DNA of 59,998 bases from Hyphomicrobiales bacterium (GCA_900465675.1 UBJR01000032.1:1-59998), one strand, 5' to 3'; shown: positions 16,768-26,404, counted from the first letter of the stretch. The notes: generated by a model not told the origin, from the sequence alone. Numbers and translations are program-made.

Positions 16768-16952
16768 AATCGACTCCGTTTCCGTTCTTGCGGTGATAAT
16801 TCGCGACGCTGCTATCCGTTCCGAGCACTGCAAGACTACGAGGTGCCAAGCTGGAATCGGCCAGCTGGCGTCATTGTTGAATCCAAAGGGTATAAATTCT
16901 GTTCCCTTTATGTTCTTTTCTTGCTACTCGTATTGAAAAGGGAGGTGGCGAC

Positions 16953-17435
16953 ATGAAATTCGATATAGCACTACATCGCGATCAACGCCGTTTGGCGGTT
17001 GCAAAGTTTGACGCTCTTCCCGAAGGTAATCCCCTCCGCGAAAGATATAGAGATTGGATTCGACGGTTGGATGAAATCATCGCTAGCGCCGTTTTGCCAA
17101 CGCAAGATGAGAACTCGAATGCGTTAGTGACGACCACAGGCCAACTCGATGATGTCTCTGATCTATCCGCGAGCAACATTAGAAGTTTACCTGGCGCGAT
17201 ATCCCAAAGTCTGGTTGGTCTAGGCAGGCCCATTGGTTCGACGAACAGCAAAGCCGTTCGGCAACCGGCAAGTGCCCTGGCGCCACAGCATGCAAAGCTC
17301 AAGATGGAAAAGGATTTTGCCAGATCGCGCAAAAGTGAGAAGGCCGCCGTCTGTGGTCATGAGGCGCAGGCCCGAAAGGATAGGCTCATCGCTGAAAATC
17401 GGCTGCTTAAGTGCATGCTGGTCAGGTTTGGCTAA
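16953..17435 (+). CDS. hypothetical protein
   Basis: A 160-residue hydrophilic protein. The N-terminus (FDIALHRDQRRLAVAKFDALPEGNPLRERYRDWIRRLDEII) is helical and charged, the middle is serine- and asparagine-rich and the C-terminus is lysine-rich. GGGAGGTGGCGAC before the ATG is a good ribosome site. Not assigned to a family; RDWIRRLDEI suggests a small adaptor or stress protein, but that is speculation. Confidence 0.55.
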   Translation: MKFDIALHRDQRRLAVAKFDALPEGNPLRERYRDWIRRLDEIIASAVLPTQDENSNALVTTTGQLDDVSDLSASNIRSLPGAISQSLVGLGRPIGSTNSKAVRQPASALAPQHAKLKMEKDFARSRKSEKAAVCGHEAQARKDRLIAENRLLKCMLVRFG

Positions 17436-17798
17436 TAGAGGATTGTCAGCGGTATCTTGCGTGACGTAGTTGCACAGATGACGAGCTTGAGGTCGATGCT
17501 GACGTGGTAGTTTCACGCGGTGAAGATGATGGTGCGCTCGCTATGAGCTGGATATGGGTACCAGCAAAAGCCGCTGATATCTCCTTGGTCGTGAGGAGGG
17601 CGACGAGATCGTTTTCAGGATGTAATCGCTGAAACGCGATGCCTCTCACCTTGGCGTCGGCATCATAGGCTTGGGACGGTGACACTGGCCATTGCCGCCG
17701 AGATTGTTGCCGCGGAGAACGCTGGTGCAGATTTCCACTTCACGACCAGATGCGAGTACCGAAGTATACAGCGGGCAGGGCGGCGAAGTGATATTCGT
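17436..17798. other. no supported gene
   Basis: A 79-codon minus-strand frame (17446-17685, GTG start) contains a plausible stretch VRGIAFQRLHPENDLVALLT but ends in a serine-rich tail typical of a chance frame and has no ribosome site. Nothing else was seen. Confidence 0.3.
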
Positions 17799-18407
17799 TT
17801 AGCAAAAGCCGTTTATTTTCAGCACTCTATAAGCTTTTATTGTAGCTTGCAACCGATCCTCGGAGTGTCGACTGCCGTCATTGGCATCTGGATGATGGAG
17901 TTTCAGCTTCTCCTTGTAGCGGAGTCTTATATCGTCCGGACTTGCATTATGTGACAGCCCAAGTGTGTCAAAAGCTTGAGCTTCAAGCGGCCGTAGCCTG
18001 CGTTGCTGAGCCGAGGAAATGGTGCCTGCTGAATAGCTGGCTTTCCCGCGTGCCCTGAGTGATTTCGCTGAGCCTGAGGGAACTGATGAAGGGAGCGGTG
18101 TCTCCAAGTTATGCGCATTTGTCCTCACACCACGCGCCGGAATTTTGCCGCTCGCGGCATCGAGCTGGTACTTTGCAACAATTGGGTCAGACTTGCTTGG
18201 CGAATAGTCGTAGCCTTTGTTGTATTGGCGTGAATGCTCAGCACAAAACAGAAGATACAGCCCTTCCGCAGCGCCACCCACTGGAGCCCTCTGGGTGCCA
18301 AAATTCTCGCAGCCTTCCCACTGACACTTGGGGCCGCTTTGTTCAGTGTGCTTTTGGCGGCTAGCGCGTATTGGCCGAATGCCAACGAAGATCTTTGAAA
18401 CGGTCAT
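17799..18407 (-). CDS. J-domain protein (DnaJ-like)
   Basis: A 202-residue protein with a rhizobial N-terminal zinc-like part (CQWEGCENFGTQRAPVG, LYLLFCAEHSRQYNKGYDY) and a C-terminal J domain (AFDTLGLSHNASPDDIRLRYKEKLKLHHPDAN, the HPD motif intact). It should stimulate an Hsp70 ATPase. The C-terminal placing of the J domain is usual for this alphaproteobacterial group. The start at 18407 (MTVSKIFVGIR) is chosen by comparison with relatives; the ribosome site is weak. Confidence 0.8.
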   Translation of the reverse strand: MTVSKIFVGIRPIRASRQKHTEQSGPKCQWEGCENFGTQRAPVGGAAEGLYLLFCAEHSRQYNKGYDYSPSKSDPIVAKYQLDAASGKIPARGVRTNAHNLETPLPSSVPSGSAKSLRARGKASYSAGTISSAQQRRLRPLEAQAFDTLGLSHNASPDDIRLRYKEKLKLHHPDANDGSRHSEDRLQATIKAYRVLKINGFC

Positions 18408-18433
18408 CAGGCTGATATATGGTGGACGCTCCG

Positions 18434-18763
18434 TCACGGGCAAGCTACAACTTCGCTGTGTGGCGTGATGATGTCCTGGATCATTTCACTTATGACTGCC
18501 GCTGCAAGAGCTGATCGGAGCATCAGCTCTTTCGGCACGGTGGTGGTGACCAACTTTACACGTGTGAACTCACAGACATCGGCAGTCAAAAACACCTCCG
18601 CGTTGACGGAGAAATTAATCGGCTTCGGCGTCAACTTGCGAACGAACTGAGGCTGCAGGACGATCAGCTCAAACAAATGCTTCGGCGCTTCGATCTGTCT
18701 TAGCCTGTCACAGCCAAAATGGCCCGGATTGCGACGGCTCGGTAAGCAACCATACATTGGCAT
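18434..18763 (-). CDS. hypothetical protein
   Basis: A 109-codon frame upstream of the J-domain gene on the same strand. The middle (PKPINFSVNAEVFLTADVCEFTRVKLVTTTVPKE) looks like beta-rich protein and the end is helical. The beginning is less convincing and the start may be inside. No family and no clear ribosome site. Confidence 0.35.
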   Translation of the reverse strand: MPMYGCLPSRRNPGHFGCDRLRQIEAPKHLFELIVLQPQFVRKLTPKPINFSVNAEVFLTADVCEFTRVKLVTTTVPKELMLRSALAAAVISEMIQDIITPHSEVVACP

Positions 18764-18826
18764 CTTTGCATGTTCTTAACCAGATAAGGGCTAGTGATAG
18801 GCGATTGTGTGCCGGAAGTCGTCAAA

Positions 18827-20995
18827 ATGTCTCCATCAAACACGTCTGTCTCTGTCTCCCTAAAATTCCTTGTATCGGTTGCTTGCTGGGCCGTCGTGGT
18901 CGGGGCGATTTACGGAACAATGGTATGGGCCACTCGCCAAAGTGACGAAACGGCGGTCCAGCGCCAGGAAAGTCTCGTCAGCCGGATCGTCAGCGAGATG
19001 CAGGATAGAATTGCTCATGACCAGGAAAGTGCAACCGTTTGGGACGATGCTGTTCGCAAGGTAGGTGAGGGGGATCGCGAATGGATACAAGCAAATCTCG
19101 GCAAGTGGATGCATACCTACTTTGGCCACGACGCTGCATTTGTGATCGGCCCCGCCAATAACCTGGTATATGGATTTTCGGACGCCGACAACGATCCGGA
19201 GAAAGCTTATCCGACTGTCTATGTGAAGGTCCGAACGCTGATCGATGAACTTCGTCGACGCCTGGCTGCTGGTGATACATCCGGCACTTCCGACCGGACA
19301 CTCAGCATCGGCGAGAGCGATATAGTAAGCATCAACGGTAGCCCGGCAGTTGTAAGCGTCAAACCGATCATCTCCGATAGCGGCGAGATTAAGCAGCTCG
19401 CAGGCGAACAGCCACTCCACATCGCGGTACGTTATCTGGACGGCGACTTCACTCAGATGCTCGGTTCGCGCTACTTGTTTACCGGAATGCAGTTCGACTG
19501 GAGCAGCGGCAATCCCAACCGCCGTTATTTTCCACTGACGGCACATGACGGGAGTAGTATGGGATTTTTCAGTTGGGAGCCATTCCTGCCTGGAAAGGCC
19601 GTGCTTGAAGCGACCAGGCCCGTTTTCGCGCTGGCAGCACTCTTGATGCTGGGGGCAGTTGCAGCTTTCGTCATGCTTCTGCAGCGCCGCGCGGACCGTT
19701 TGCGCAAAAGCCAGGGCGAGCTTTTCTATCTCGCCCATCATGACGCTCTAAGCGGACTTCCGAACCGTATTTCATTCAACGCCAAGGTCGACCAGGTCCT
19801 GGCGAAATCCGCGGCAGCTGTATTTTTCCTCGACCTTGACCGTTTTAAGCAGGTCAATGACACATTGGGCCATCCGGCCGGCGATAGCTTACTCGTCGAT
19901 GTGGCGGCGCGGCTAAAGGCGACGGTTGGAAGCGACATAATGGTCGCTCGGATTGGCGGCGATGAGTTTACCATCCTCATTGAGGCACCAACTTCAAGTG
20001 GGGTCCAACAGCTGGCGGAAAAGCTTATCTCTGTGGTTCGTCAACCTTTCGAGATCGATGGTCAGCCAATCTTGATTGGTATGAGCATCGGTATTGCTTT
20101 CTCATCTGGCGGCAAGTCGGATACCACCGACATCTTGCGGAGGGCTGACATCGCGCTCTATAGCGCCAAGAGCACCGGCCGCAATCGTTACGTGATTTTC
20201 GGGCCGCATATGGACGAGATGGTCAAAACGCGGCGCGACCTGGAACAGGACTTACGCACGGCTATTAAAAGCGGAAGCCAGATTGAAGTGCACTATCAAC
20301 CCGTCTACGGCGCAAAAAGCAATCATTTGGTGGGCGTTGAGGCGCTTGCCAGATGGCGGCACCCGTCAAAAGGGCTGATTTCCCCGGACACGTTCATCGC
20401 GATCGCCGAGGAGGCGGGCCTCATCGATAGCTTGGGCGAATGCGTACTAGCAACGGCTTTAAGCGACGCCAGAGCTTGGCCAAACCTTTCTGTGGCAGTC
20501 AATGCCTCGGCGGTCGAGTTGCGGGGGGAAACCTATGCGCTACGTGTAATTTCGGCTCTCGAAAAGACGGGTTTTGATCCTGCGATGTTAGAGATCGAAA
20601 TCACCGAAAGCGCGTTGCTCGAAAACGAGGACACCTGTCGCCGCAATATCAACGCTCTGCGTCAAATCGGCGTTCGGTTCGCGCTCGACGATTTCGGAAC
20701 AGGGTTCTCGTCATTTGGACGTTTGCAGCAGCTCGATGTTGACCGCATCAAGATCGACCGTTGCTTCGTTGCAAGCTATGGGACCGCAGAGAACAATGAC
20801 GCGATCGTCCAGGCGATGATTAGTCTTGCCCGCGCCAAAGGACTGAAGATTACGGCAGAAGGCATAGAAACTATCGAGCAGAAAGCATGGCTCAGTGAGC
20901 TAGGTTGCGACGATCTCCAAGGCTATATCCTATCCAAGCCCCTGCTCCCGGAACTGATAAGCGAACTCCATACCGGCAATGCTCGCCAAGCGTAG
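18827..20995 (+). CDS. CHASE4-like / GGDEF / EAL cyclic-di-GMP protein
   Basis: A 722-residue membrane protein. TM1 (about residues 9-33) and TM2 (about 275-300) enclose a periplasmic sensor of the CHASE4 type (QDRIAHDQESATVWDDAV). Then GGDEF (RIGGDEFTIL intact, about 400) and EAL (VEALARW, with NASA, EITES, LDDFGTGFSS, KIDRCF, AEGIET and QGY all intact). No RxxD inhibitory site is seen before GGDEF. Both making and breaking c-di-GMP are possible. Either the ATG at 18827 or one 11 codons upstream may be used. It stands alone on its strand. Confidence 0.88.
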   Translation: MSPSNTSVSVSLKFLVSVACWAVVVGAIYGTMVWATRQSDETAVQRQESLVSRIVSEMQDRIAHDQESATVWDDAVRKVGEGDREWIQANLGKWMHTYFGHDAAFVIGPANNLVYGFSDADNDPEKAYPTVYVKVRTLIDELRRRLAAGDTSGTSDRTLSIGESDIVSINGSPAVVSVKPIISDSGEIKQLAGEQPLHIAVRYLDGDFTQMLGSRYLFTGMQFDWSSGNPNRRYFPLTAHDGSSMGFFSWEPFLPGKAVLEATRPVFALAALLMLGAVAAFVMLLQRRADRLRKSQGELFYLAHHDALSGLPNRISFNAKVDQVLAKSAAAVFFLDLDRFKQVNDTLGHPAGDSLLVDVAARLKATVGSDIMVARIGGDEFTILIEAPTSSGVQQLAEKLISVVRQPFEIDGQPILIGMSIGIAFSSGGKSDTTDILRRADIALYSAKSTGRNRYVIFGPHMDEMVKTRRDLEQDLRTAIKSGSQIEVHYQPVYGAKSNHLVGVEALARWRHPSKGLISPDTFIAIAEEAGLIDSLGECVLATALSDARAWPNLSVAVNASAVELRGETYALRVISALEKTGFDPAMLEIEITESALLENEDTCRRNINALRQIGVRFALDDFGTGFSSFGRLQQLDVDRIKIDRCFVASYGTAENNDAIVQAMISLARAKGLKITAEGIETIEQKAWLSELGCDDLQGYILSKPLLPELISELHTGNARQA

Positions 20996-21224
20996 ACTTA
21001 AGGAAAATTCCGTTCAGTGGCTGAACACGCCATCACCATGGCGCCGAATGATGGGACATTGGTGTCGGAATGGCATGCGGGTCGTCCGCTGGCTGCCGGA
21101 GAAGAGTCCAAGCCATGCAGATTTTAGTACGAGTGAGATGAAGTGGCGCTGGACGCCACAACTGACTGCGACTTGTCGACCTCATCGTATTCAAAAATGG
21201 GCTAAGCAAGTGGGGTGCCTTTCG

Positions 21225-21608
21225 CTATCCCATATCCATGAGATGCCCGGGCGGCATCATGTTGACGTTGAGATTGTGAATGATCATCATCGAGCCAAGA
21301 ACCACCAATCCGACCACGAATACCCCGAACGCGAGCGCCAAAACATTGTTCGTGTCCTCTGGCCCGCTCGATATATGCAGAAAAAACACCAGGTGGACCC
21401 CCATCTGTCCGATGGCCAAAGCGGCTAACAAGACCGGAACGGCTGGGGCGTATATAAGGTCTGTTTGCGCTGCCCAGAAGGAAGCTACTGTCAAAAGGAA
21501 GGCAAGGATCAGACCCGCAACGTAATTTTTGATCGCGGCCTTCCCTTTGCCGTGCTCTCCGGGAGCTTTCGCTTGCTCATTGTCTCGGCGGCCAGTTGTG
21601 TCAACCAT
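21225..21608 (-). CDS. cyoD: cytochrome o ubiquinol oxidase subunit IV
   Basis: A 127-residue inner-membrane protein with three helices (VAGLILAFLLTVASFWAA, VPVLLAALAIGQMGVHLVFFLHI, NNVLALAFGVFVVGLVVLGSMMII), the CyoD pattern. It supports assembly of the bo3-type quinol oxidase. The ATG at 21608 overlaps the cyoC stop by one base (TGATG); the longer upstream frame belongs to cyoC sequence. Last gene of the cyoABCD operon; no cyoE (haem O synthase) follows. Confidence 0.88.
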   Translation of the reverse strand: MVDTTGRRDNEQAKAPGEHGKGKAAIKNYVAGLILAFLLTVASFWAAQTDLIYAPAVPVLLAALAIGQMGVHLVFFLHISSGPEDTNNVLALAFGVFVVGLVVLGSMMIIHNLNVNMMPPGHLMDMG

Positions 21609-22225
21609 CAGCTCGCTCCCAGATAAACAATGGTGAAGACAGCGACCCAGACGATGTCCAGCGCGTGCCAGAATAGCGTGAAGCAGAACAAGCGCCTTAA
21701 GACCATGTCTCGCAACCCAAGGGTTGCTACCTGCGCCATCATGATGATGAGCCACAGCAGCCCTGCGGTAACATGCAGTCCATGAGTGGCTACCAGGGCA
21801 AAAAACGCGGATAGAAACGCACTGTGTGTCGGCCCGGCTCCTCGTGCAACGAGATCGATAAACTCGCTCAGCTCAAGTCCAAGGAAACAAGTGCCAAGGA
21901 CAAAGGTGGCGAGTGCCGATAGGTAGATTAGCATCCGCTGGCGGATCTCGACCCCAACGGTCATCAAACCGCAGGCAAAACTCGACAGCAAAAGACAGGT
22001 GGTCTCGATAAACGTATGGGTCCGGCTAAACAGTTCGGGCCCGGTCGGTCCGCCCGCCGTCGACTTCGACAAGACCGCATAGGCGGCGAACAATCCAGCG
22101 AAGACAACGATATCGCTGAGAAGAAATAGCCAGAACCCGAACCGGACGACCATCTCCTTGGAAGCTGGTCCACGCTCAGAGAGCGGGATTGTGGCTTCGT
22201 CACCGGTTACGCTGGCGTCACTCAT
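21608..22225 (-). CDS. cyoC: cytochrome o ubiquinol oxidase subunit III
   Basis: A 205-residue subunit III with five helices, beginning FGFWLFLLSDIVVFAGLFAAY and containing THGLHVTAGLLWLII and the FCFTLFWHALDIVWVAVFTIVYL end, as in CyoC/CoxC. Inner membrane, part of the proton-pumping quinol oxidase that passes electrons from ubiquinol to oxygen. The start overlaps the cyoB stop by four bases. Confidence 0.92.
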   Translation of the reverse strand: MSDASVTGDEATIPLSERGPASKEMVVRFGFWLFLLSDIVVFAGLFAAYAVLSKSTAGGPTGPELFSRTHTFIETTCLLLSSFACGLMTVGVEIRQRMLIYLSALATFVLGTCFLGLELSEFIDLVARGAGPTHSAFLSAFFALVATHGLHVTAGLLWLIIMMAQVATLGLRDMVLRRLFCFTLFWHALDIVWVAVFTIVYLGAS

Positions 22226-24177
22226 CCTCGAAGCACTCCGGTGGCAATCAAGTCATGAGCGGGAATCTTGGTCTCCGTGGACGTCCGCCAGGCATAGACT
22301 AGACAGGCCACCACAAAGCCGAGCCCGCCGACGATTGCCATCCACCAGATATGCCAGATCATTGCAAACCCCAGGATGACCGCAAAGAAGGAGAGCGTGA
22401 TACCGATCATGGTGTTCTGCGGGACGTCGATGGCCTCCACCGGTTCGCTGCGGTCGCGGTTATCGCCGTCTTGCTTTGTCTTCCAGAAGGCATCCAGGCT
22501 CGTCACCTTGGGAAGGACAGCATAGTTCCAGGCCGGGGGCGGGGAGACTGTCGACCATTCGAGCGTGCGGCCATTCCACGGATCGCCCGTTTCGTCGAGA
22601 TTTTGATCACGGTTCCTGATGCTGACGACGAGCTGGAGCACAATAAAGACGATCCCGAGCAGGATAAGCCCTGCCCCCCAAAGAGCAATGATCATCAATG
22701 GCTGCCATGTCGGATCGTCGTAGTGTTGCATGCGCCGGGTCGCGCCCATCAGGCCAAGCAGATAGAGCGGCATGAAGGCAAGATAGAAGCCGACGAACCA
22801 GCACCAGAACGCCGCCTTGCCAAGGCGTTCGTTGAGCTTGAAACCGAATGCTTTGGGAAACCAATAGTTATATCCGGCGAAGGCTCCAAACAGGACGCCG
22901 CCGATGATGACGTTATGAAAGTGCGCAACCAAGAACAGGCTGTTATGCAGGTTAAAATCCACGGGCGGGATCGCCAATAGTACGCCGCTCATGCCGCCAA
23001 TCACGAAGGTCACCATGAACCCTAGCGCCCAATAAAGCGGGAGGGCGAAATGGATGCGCCCGCCGTACATCGTGAACAGCCAGTTGAAGATCTTTACGCC
23101 GGTCGGTATCGCGATGATCATCGTCATGATGCCAAAGAAGGCATTGACGTCGGCACCGGCTCCCATCGTGAAGAAATGGTGCAGCCAAACCAGAAACGAC
23201 AAAACGCAGATTGCCATCGTTGCGGCCACCATCGAACGGTACCCGAAAAGGGACTTGCGTGAAAACGTCGCGATTACCTCCGAGAAAACCCCGAAGGCCG
23301 GTAGAATGAGGATGTAGACTTCGGGATGTCCCCACGCCCAAATGAGGTTGATGTACATCATGGCGTTCCCGCCAAGGTCATTCGTGAAGAAGTGGAAGCC
23401 GAGATATCGATCCAGCAGGAGCATCCCGAAAGTTGCGGTCAAGATTGGGAATGCCGCGATGATGAGCAGATTAGAGGCCAGCGCCGTCCAGCAAAAGATC
23501 GGCATGCGCATGTAGCCCATTCCTGGAGCCCGCAGTTTCAGGATCGTCGCCGTCAGGTTAATCCCAGACAGCAGCGTACCTAGTCCAGAAATCTGCAAGG
23601 CCCAAAGGTAATAGTCGACGCCTACGCCTGGCGAGTAGGTCAGTTCAGATAGCGGTGGATAGGCTAGCCATCCGGTCTTGGCGAACTCTCCGATGACCAG
23701 CGACAGATTGATCAGCAGCACGCCTGCCGCCGTTAGCCAAAAGCTGACCGAGTTGAGGACTGGGAAGGCGACATCCCTGACACCCAGTTGCAGCGGAACC
23801 GCAAAGTTCATCAAGCCGACCATGAACGTCATTCCCACGAAGAAGATCATGATCGTCCCATGGGCGGAAAAGATCTGATTGTAATGCTCGGGTGGAAGGT
23901 ACCCTGGCTCCCCATTGGCCGCCATTGCCAGCTGGGTCCGCATCATAATGGCGTCGACAAATCCGCGCATAAGCATGACGAACGCTAGCGTCACGTACAT
24001 GACGCCGATCCTCTTGTGATCGACGCTAGTGATCCACTCGTTCCAGATATAGGGCCACCACCCTTTCACAGTGATAGTGGCGAAGAGGGACAAGGCCGCC
24101 AGCAAGACAAAGCCTGCGGCTATTAGCGGAATAGGCTGATCAAGCGGGATCGCATTCCAATCAAGCCTGCCGAGCAT
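22222..24177 (-). CDS. cyoB: cytochrome o ubiquinol oxidase subunit I
   Basis: A 651-residue haem-copper oxidase subunit I of the A-type. Visible ligands and channels: FSAHGTIMIFF (low-spin haem His), WAWGHPEVYILILP (CuB His and crosslinked Tyr), LHHFFTMG (CuB His pair) and VAHFHNVIIGG (haem ligands). Length and about 15 helices match CyoB. It reduces oxygen to water and pumps protons. The cyoA stop and cyoB start overlap by one base, and genes run A-B-C-D on the minus strand. Confidence 0.95.
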   Translation of the reverse strand: MLGRLDWNAIPLDQPIPLIAAGFVLLAALSLFATITVKGWWPYIWNEWITSVDHKRIGVMYVTLAFVMLMRGFVDAIMMRTQLAMAANGEPGYLPPEHYNQIFSAHGTIMIFFVGMTFMVGLMNFAVPLQLGVRDVAFPVLNSVSFWLTAAGVLLINLSLVIGEFAKTGWLAYPPLSELTYSPGVGVDYYLWALQISGLGTLLSGINLTATILKLRAPGMGYMRMPIFCWTALASNLLIIAAFPILTATFGMLLLDRYLGFHFFTNDLGGNAMMYINLIWAWGHPEVYILILPAFGVFSEVIATFSRKSLFGYRSMVAATMAICVLSFLVWLHHFFTMGAGADVNAFFGIMTMIIAIPTGVKIFNWLFTMYGGRIHFALPLYWALGFMVTFVIGGMSGVLLAIPPVDFNLHNSLFLVAHFHNVIIGGVLFGAFAGYNYWFPKAFGFKLNERLGKAAFWCWFVGFYLAFMPLYLLGLMGATRRMQHYDDPTWQPLMIIALWGAGLILLGIVFIVLQLVVSIRNRDQNLDETGDPWNGRTLEWSTVSPPPAWNYAVLPKVTSLDAFWKTKQDGDNRDRSEPVEAIDVPQNTMIGITLSFFAVILGFAMIWHIWWMAIVGGLGFVVACLVYAWRTSTETKIPAHDLIATGVLRG

Positions 24178-25007
24178 CAGCGCGTCTCCATGGCGGTTGG
24201 GGTGGCGGTTGCCTGATTGGGAAAGTGGGCGGTGCCGCCTGATTGCTTGACAACCTTGTCGAACAGACCCTGCTCGATTTTCCCGAAAGTTTGTACCAGC
24301 CTGGGTGTGCGGTCCTTCATCAAGTCAGAGTAAGCAGCTTCGTCCAGCATATCGTTTCTTGCTCGGGACTGATCTAACCAGGTCTTGTATTGGTCTGGTG
24401 CAAGTGACTGAAGATCAAACACCATGTCCGAGAAGCCTTCGCCGCTAAATTGGGCCGACAGCCCGCGAAACGTTCCGGCGTGGTCGGTCTGGAGGTTTAG
24501 CTGCGTCACCATCCCGGCCATCCCGTAAATCTGGCTCCCTAGCTGGGGGATCAGCAGGCTGTTCATTACCGAAGCCGAGGTGATTGAAAAGTGCACGGGG
24601 CGACCGACTGGGATGACGAGGTGGTTGACGGTTGCTACGCCCTCGTCGGGATACACGAACAGCCATTTCCAATCGAGCGAGATTGCTTGGACGTTCAAGA
24701 CTTTCTGGTCGGAAGCGATCGGCTTGAAAGGGTCCAACTGGTGGGTGCCGAGCCAGGTTATTCCTGCGAGGAAGAGAACAACCAATGTGGGGACGGACCA
24801 GACGACAAGTTCGATATGCCCAGAGTATGTCCAGTCTGGCCGGTACCGGGCATTCTTGTTGCTCTCGCGGAACCACCAAGCAAAAGCGATCGTCCCAATT
24901 ATGACTGGAATAATGACCGCCAACATGATGGCTGTGGCATTGAACAGTATCTTTGCCTCGGCTGAAGCGATGGGTCCTTCGGGGTTAATGATACCGCTCG
25001 TGAACAC
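24177..25007 (-). CDS. cyoA: ubiquinol oxidase subunit II, without a lipoprotein signal
   Basis: A 276-residue subunit II: two membrane helices (LFNATAIMLAVIIPVIIGTIAF and LVVWSVPTLVVLFLAGITWLG) and a periplasmic cupredoxin domain lacking the CuA cysteines, as in quinol oxidases (LDWKWLFVYPDEGVA, SLLIPQLGSQIYGMAGM, GLSAQFSGEGFSDMVF). The only start is a GTG at 25007 after CAGGAA. The protein begins directly with GIINPEGPIASAE, the part that in other CyoA proteins follows the lipobox Cys, so signal peptide and lipid anchor are missing; no upstream ATG restores them. Confidence 0.88.
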   Translation of the reverse strand: MFTSGIINPEGPIASAEAKILFNATAIMLAVIIPVIIGTIAFAWWFRESNKNARYRPDWTYSGHIELVVWSVPTLVVLFLAGITWLGTHQLDPFKPIASDQKVLNVQAISLDWKWLFVYPDEGVATVNHLVIPVGRPVHFSITSASVMNSLLIPQLGSQIYGMAGMVTQLNLQTDHAGTFRGLSAQFSGEGFSDMVFDLQSLAPDQYKTWLDQSRARNDMLDEAAYSDLMKDRTPRLVQTFGKIEQGLFDKVVKQSGGTAHFPNQATATPTAMETR

Positions 25008-25105
25008 AATTTTTTCCTGACGCCCCGATGACCTTAGGCCTTAGTGGCGAAGTATACTGATCAGGCCGACTTTCAAGTCGGTGCTGCAGGATACCGAGGC
25101 TTCAC

Positions 25106-25130
25106 GGAACATTGTGCCGAGCGCTGGGTT
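25106..25130 (+). promoter_or_regulatory. EcfG/RpoE2-type promoter of small membrane gene
   Basis: GGAAC at 25106-25110, 17 bases, GTTCT at 25128, 57 bases before the TTG at 25188. It points away from cyoABCD. Confidence 0.65.
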
Positions 25131-25187
25131 CTCATCATTAGGGCCGGGTCAGCCGACTTGAGCCCGCGTAGCTGCCGGAGGATTAAT

Positions 25188-25340
25188 TTGGCGAACGATC
25201 GACCTAGACCTTACCGCACTATGATCGCCTACGTTGCTGCAATTGTTGTCGTCGCTTTTGCGCTGGCAGGTTGGTACTCTTACAAGGTTCATCCAGGTGA
25301 CCCACAGCGGCCGGCAAGTGCGACAACAACGGTGAATTGA
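25188..25340 (+). CDS. single-helix membrane protein
   Basis: A 50-residue protein read from TTG, which lies seven bases after GGAG. One hydrophobic helix (MIAYVAAIVVVAFALAGWYSY) follows a basic RPRPYR leader, then a hydrophilic Pro/Ala/Thr tail, predicted outside. A longer frame from 25044 has no ribosome site. It lies divergent to the oxidase operon behind an EcfG-type promoter. Single-helix small proteins like this are common in alphaproteobacterial stress regulons; function unknown. Confidence 0.55.
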   Translation: MANDRPRPYRTMIAYVAAIVVVAFALAGWYSYKVHPGDPQRPASATTTVN

Positions 25341-25750
25341 TTGATCCGTCGTGCAGGCAGCGTCCAAGTGGACGCTTCATATCGTGATCTCAGCCAACCC
25401 AATCAAATGTCTCAATGCGTTGCATTGAGCGTTGAGCAGGTGCGCAGGAGACGTTGAACTTTCACGGTGATGATTGTTTGCGCTGGCGGGAGGCGTCGTC
25501 GAAAGTAGGTTTAACGGCGGCCGGGGGAGGCCAAAGGCTTAGGGTTAAATTGAGCTGACCGTTAACCACAGCAGCGTCGCCCTTGCCGTTTGATCGCCAA
25601 TGGCCGACTTGCAAATGCGCCTGATCAGCACGGAAAGAGCGCACAGATCTGACAATCGAGTTACAAACCGAACCGAGGCAGTGTTAAGCCGTCAGTCGCC
25701 CTCTATGTGTTGTCGAGAATCTGATAATCGTAGAAATCAATTTTTGAGAG
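25341..25750. other. no gene recognised
   Basis: About 410 bases with only short, unconvincing frames. Confidence 0.3.
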
Positions 25751-25981
25751 GTGAACTTGCCCGCGTTTCTCGTGACTGCGACAATACTCGTTGAAGCTGA
25801 CGACGAAGTCCGCGCTTCCCGTAAAGCGCTAGCGAAGATCTTAATGGAACCCAGCATCGCCCTCGACGTCCAATCCGACGGCGAGCACCATGCTCGCGTT
25901 ATTATACAAGGTGTTGAGCGGCAAGAGTTGATAAGAGAAGCTGGCCTCATCGCTAAGACGAACGAAGATCGGACATCATGA
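25751..25981 (+). CDS. hypothetical protein coupled to 25978-26259
   Basis: A 76-codon frame opening with GTG after GAGAGG. The part LVEADDEVRASRKALAKILMEPSIALDVQSDGEHHARVII suggests an alpha/beta protein. Its stop overlaps the next ATG (ATGA), the main argument that it is translated. No family recognised. Confidence 0.45.
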   Translation: MNLPAFLVTATILVEADDEVRASRKALAKILMEPSIALDVQSDGEHHARVIIQGVERQELIREAGLIAKTNEDRTS

Positions 25982-26259
25982 CCGACGAAGGAGATGTCTC
26001 AAATCGACGACGGGTCACGATCAATAAAGCACTTGCAAGGGCGCAGTCGCTGGGGATCCAAGTCGATGCTGATCTTCGGTTCGCTGAGCTTCTGGAGAAT
26101 TGGGCAGATGGGCACATCACGATGAAGGAAGCTCGTGCTGCGTACCTAGATCATATCCGGGAGAGGGACCAAGCACAGGCCGACTGGCGTTCACTTGGGA
26201 TTGCATCGGCGATAGCCAAGGCTAAGGCCGCGCTGGTCAAAAGACGCGGCGAAAGCTGA
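25978..26259 (+). CDS. hypothetical helical protein
   Basis: A 93-residue helical protein (INKALARAQSLGIQVDADLRFAELLENWADGHITMKEARAAYLDHIRER). The layout, a helix, a loop, then GHIT-EAR, weakly resembles short antitoxin-like proteins such as VbhA, but the inhibitory S/TxxxEG motif is absent, so I do not assign it. Translationally coupled to the gene before it. No toxin partner is adjacent apart from the hipBA locus on the other strand. Confidence 0.55.
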   Translation: MTDEGDVSNRRRVTINKALARAQSLGIQVDADLRFAELLENWADGHITMKEARAAYLDHIRERDQAQADWRSLGIASAIAKAKAALVKRRGES

Positions 26260-26404
26260 GGCCTTTCCACAGCAGCTTTCTGCCAGAGGTTCGTGAACTC
26301 GTTTTTGAGTTCGTCCGGTCACACCAGCAGCCGCCGCTTGCTGGCGCGGTGCGTTCGACGTGCTTCCCGTTGCAGCGACGGAACGTCGGCGGAAGCTCTT
26401 AGCT

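Noticed and set aside
18860..19741. 293-codon minus-strand frame opposite the GGDEF/EAL gene
   Set aside because: Antisense shadow; the plus-strand product has intact domains.
22351..22980. Long open frames opposite cyoB
   Set aside because: They are antisense to a gene with all haem and copper ligands and have no ribosome site.
25978..26259. VbhA-like antitoxin
   Set aside because: Only loose likeness; the inhibitory motif is missing and no Fic partner is adjacent.
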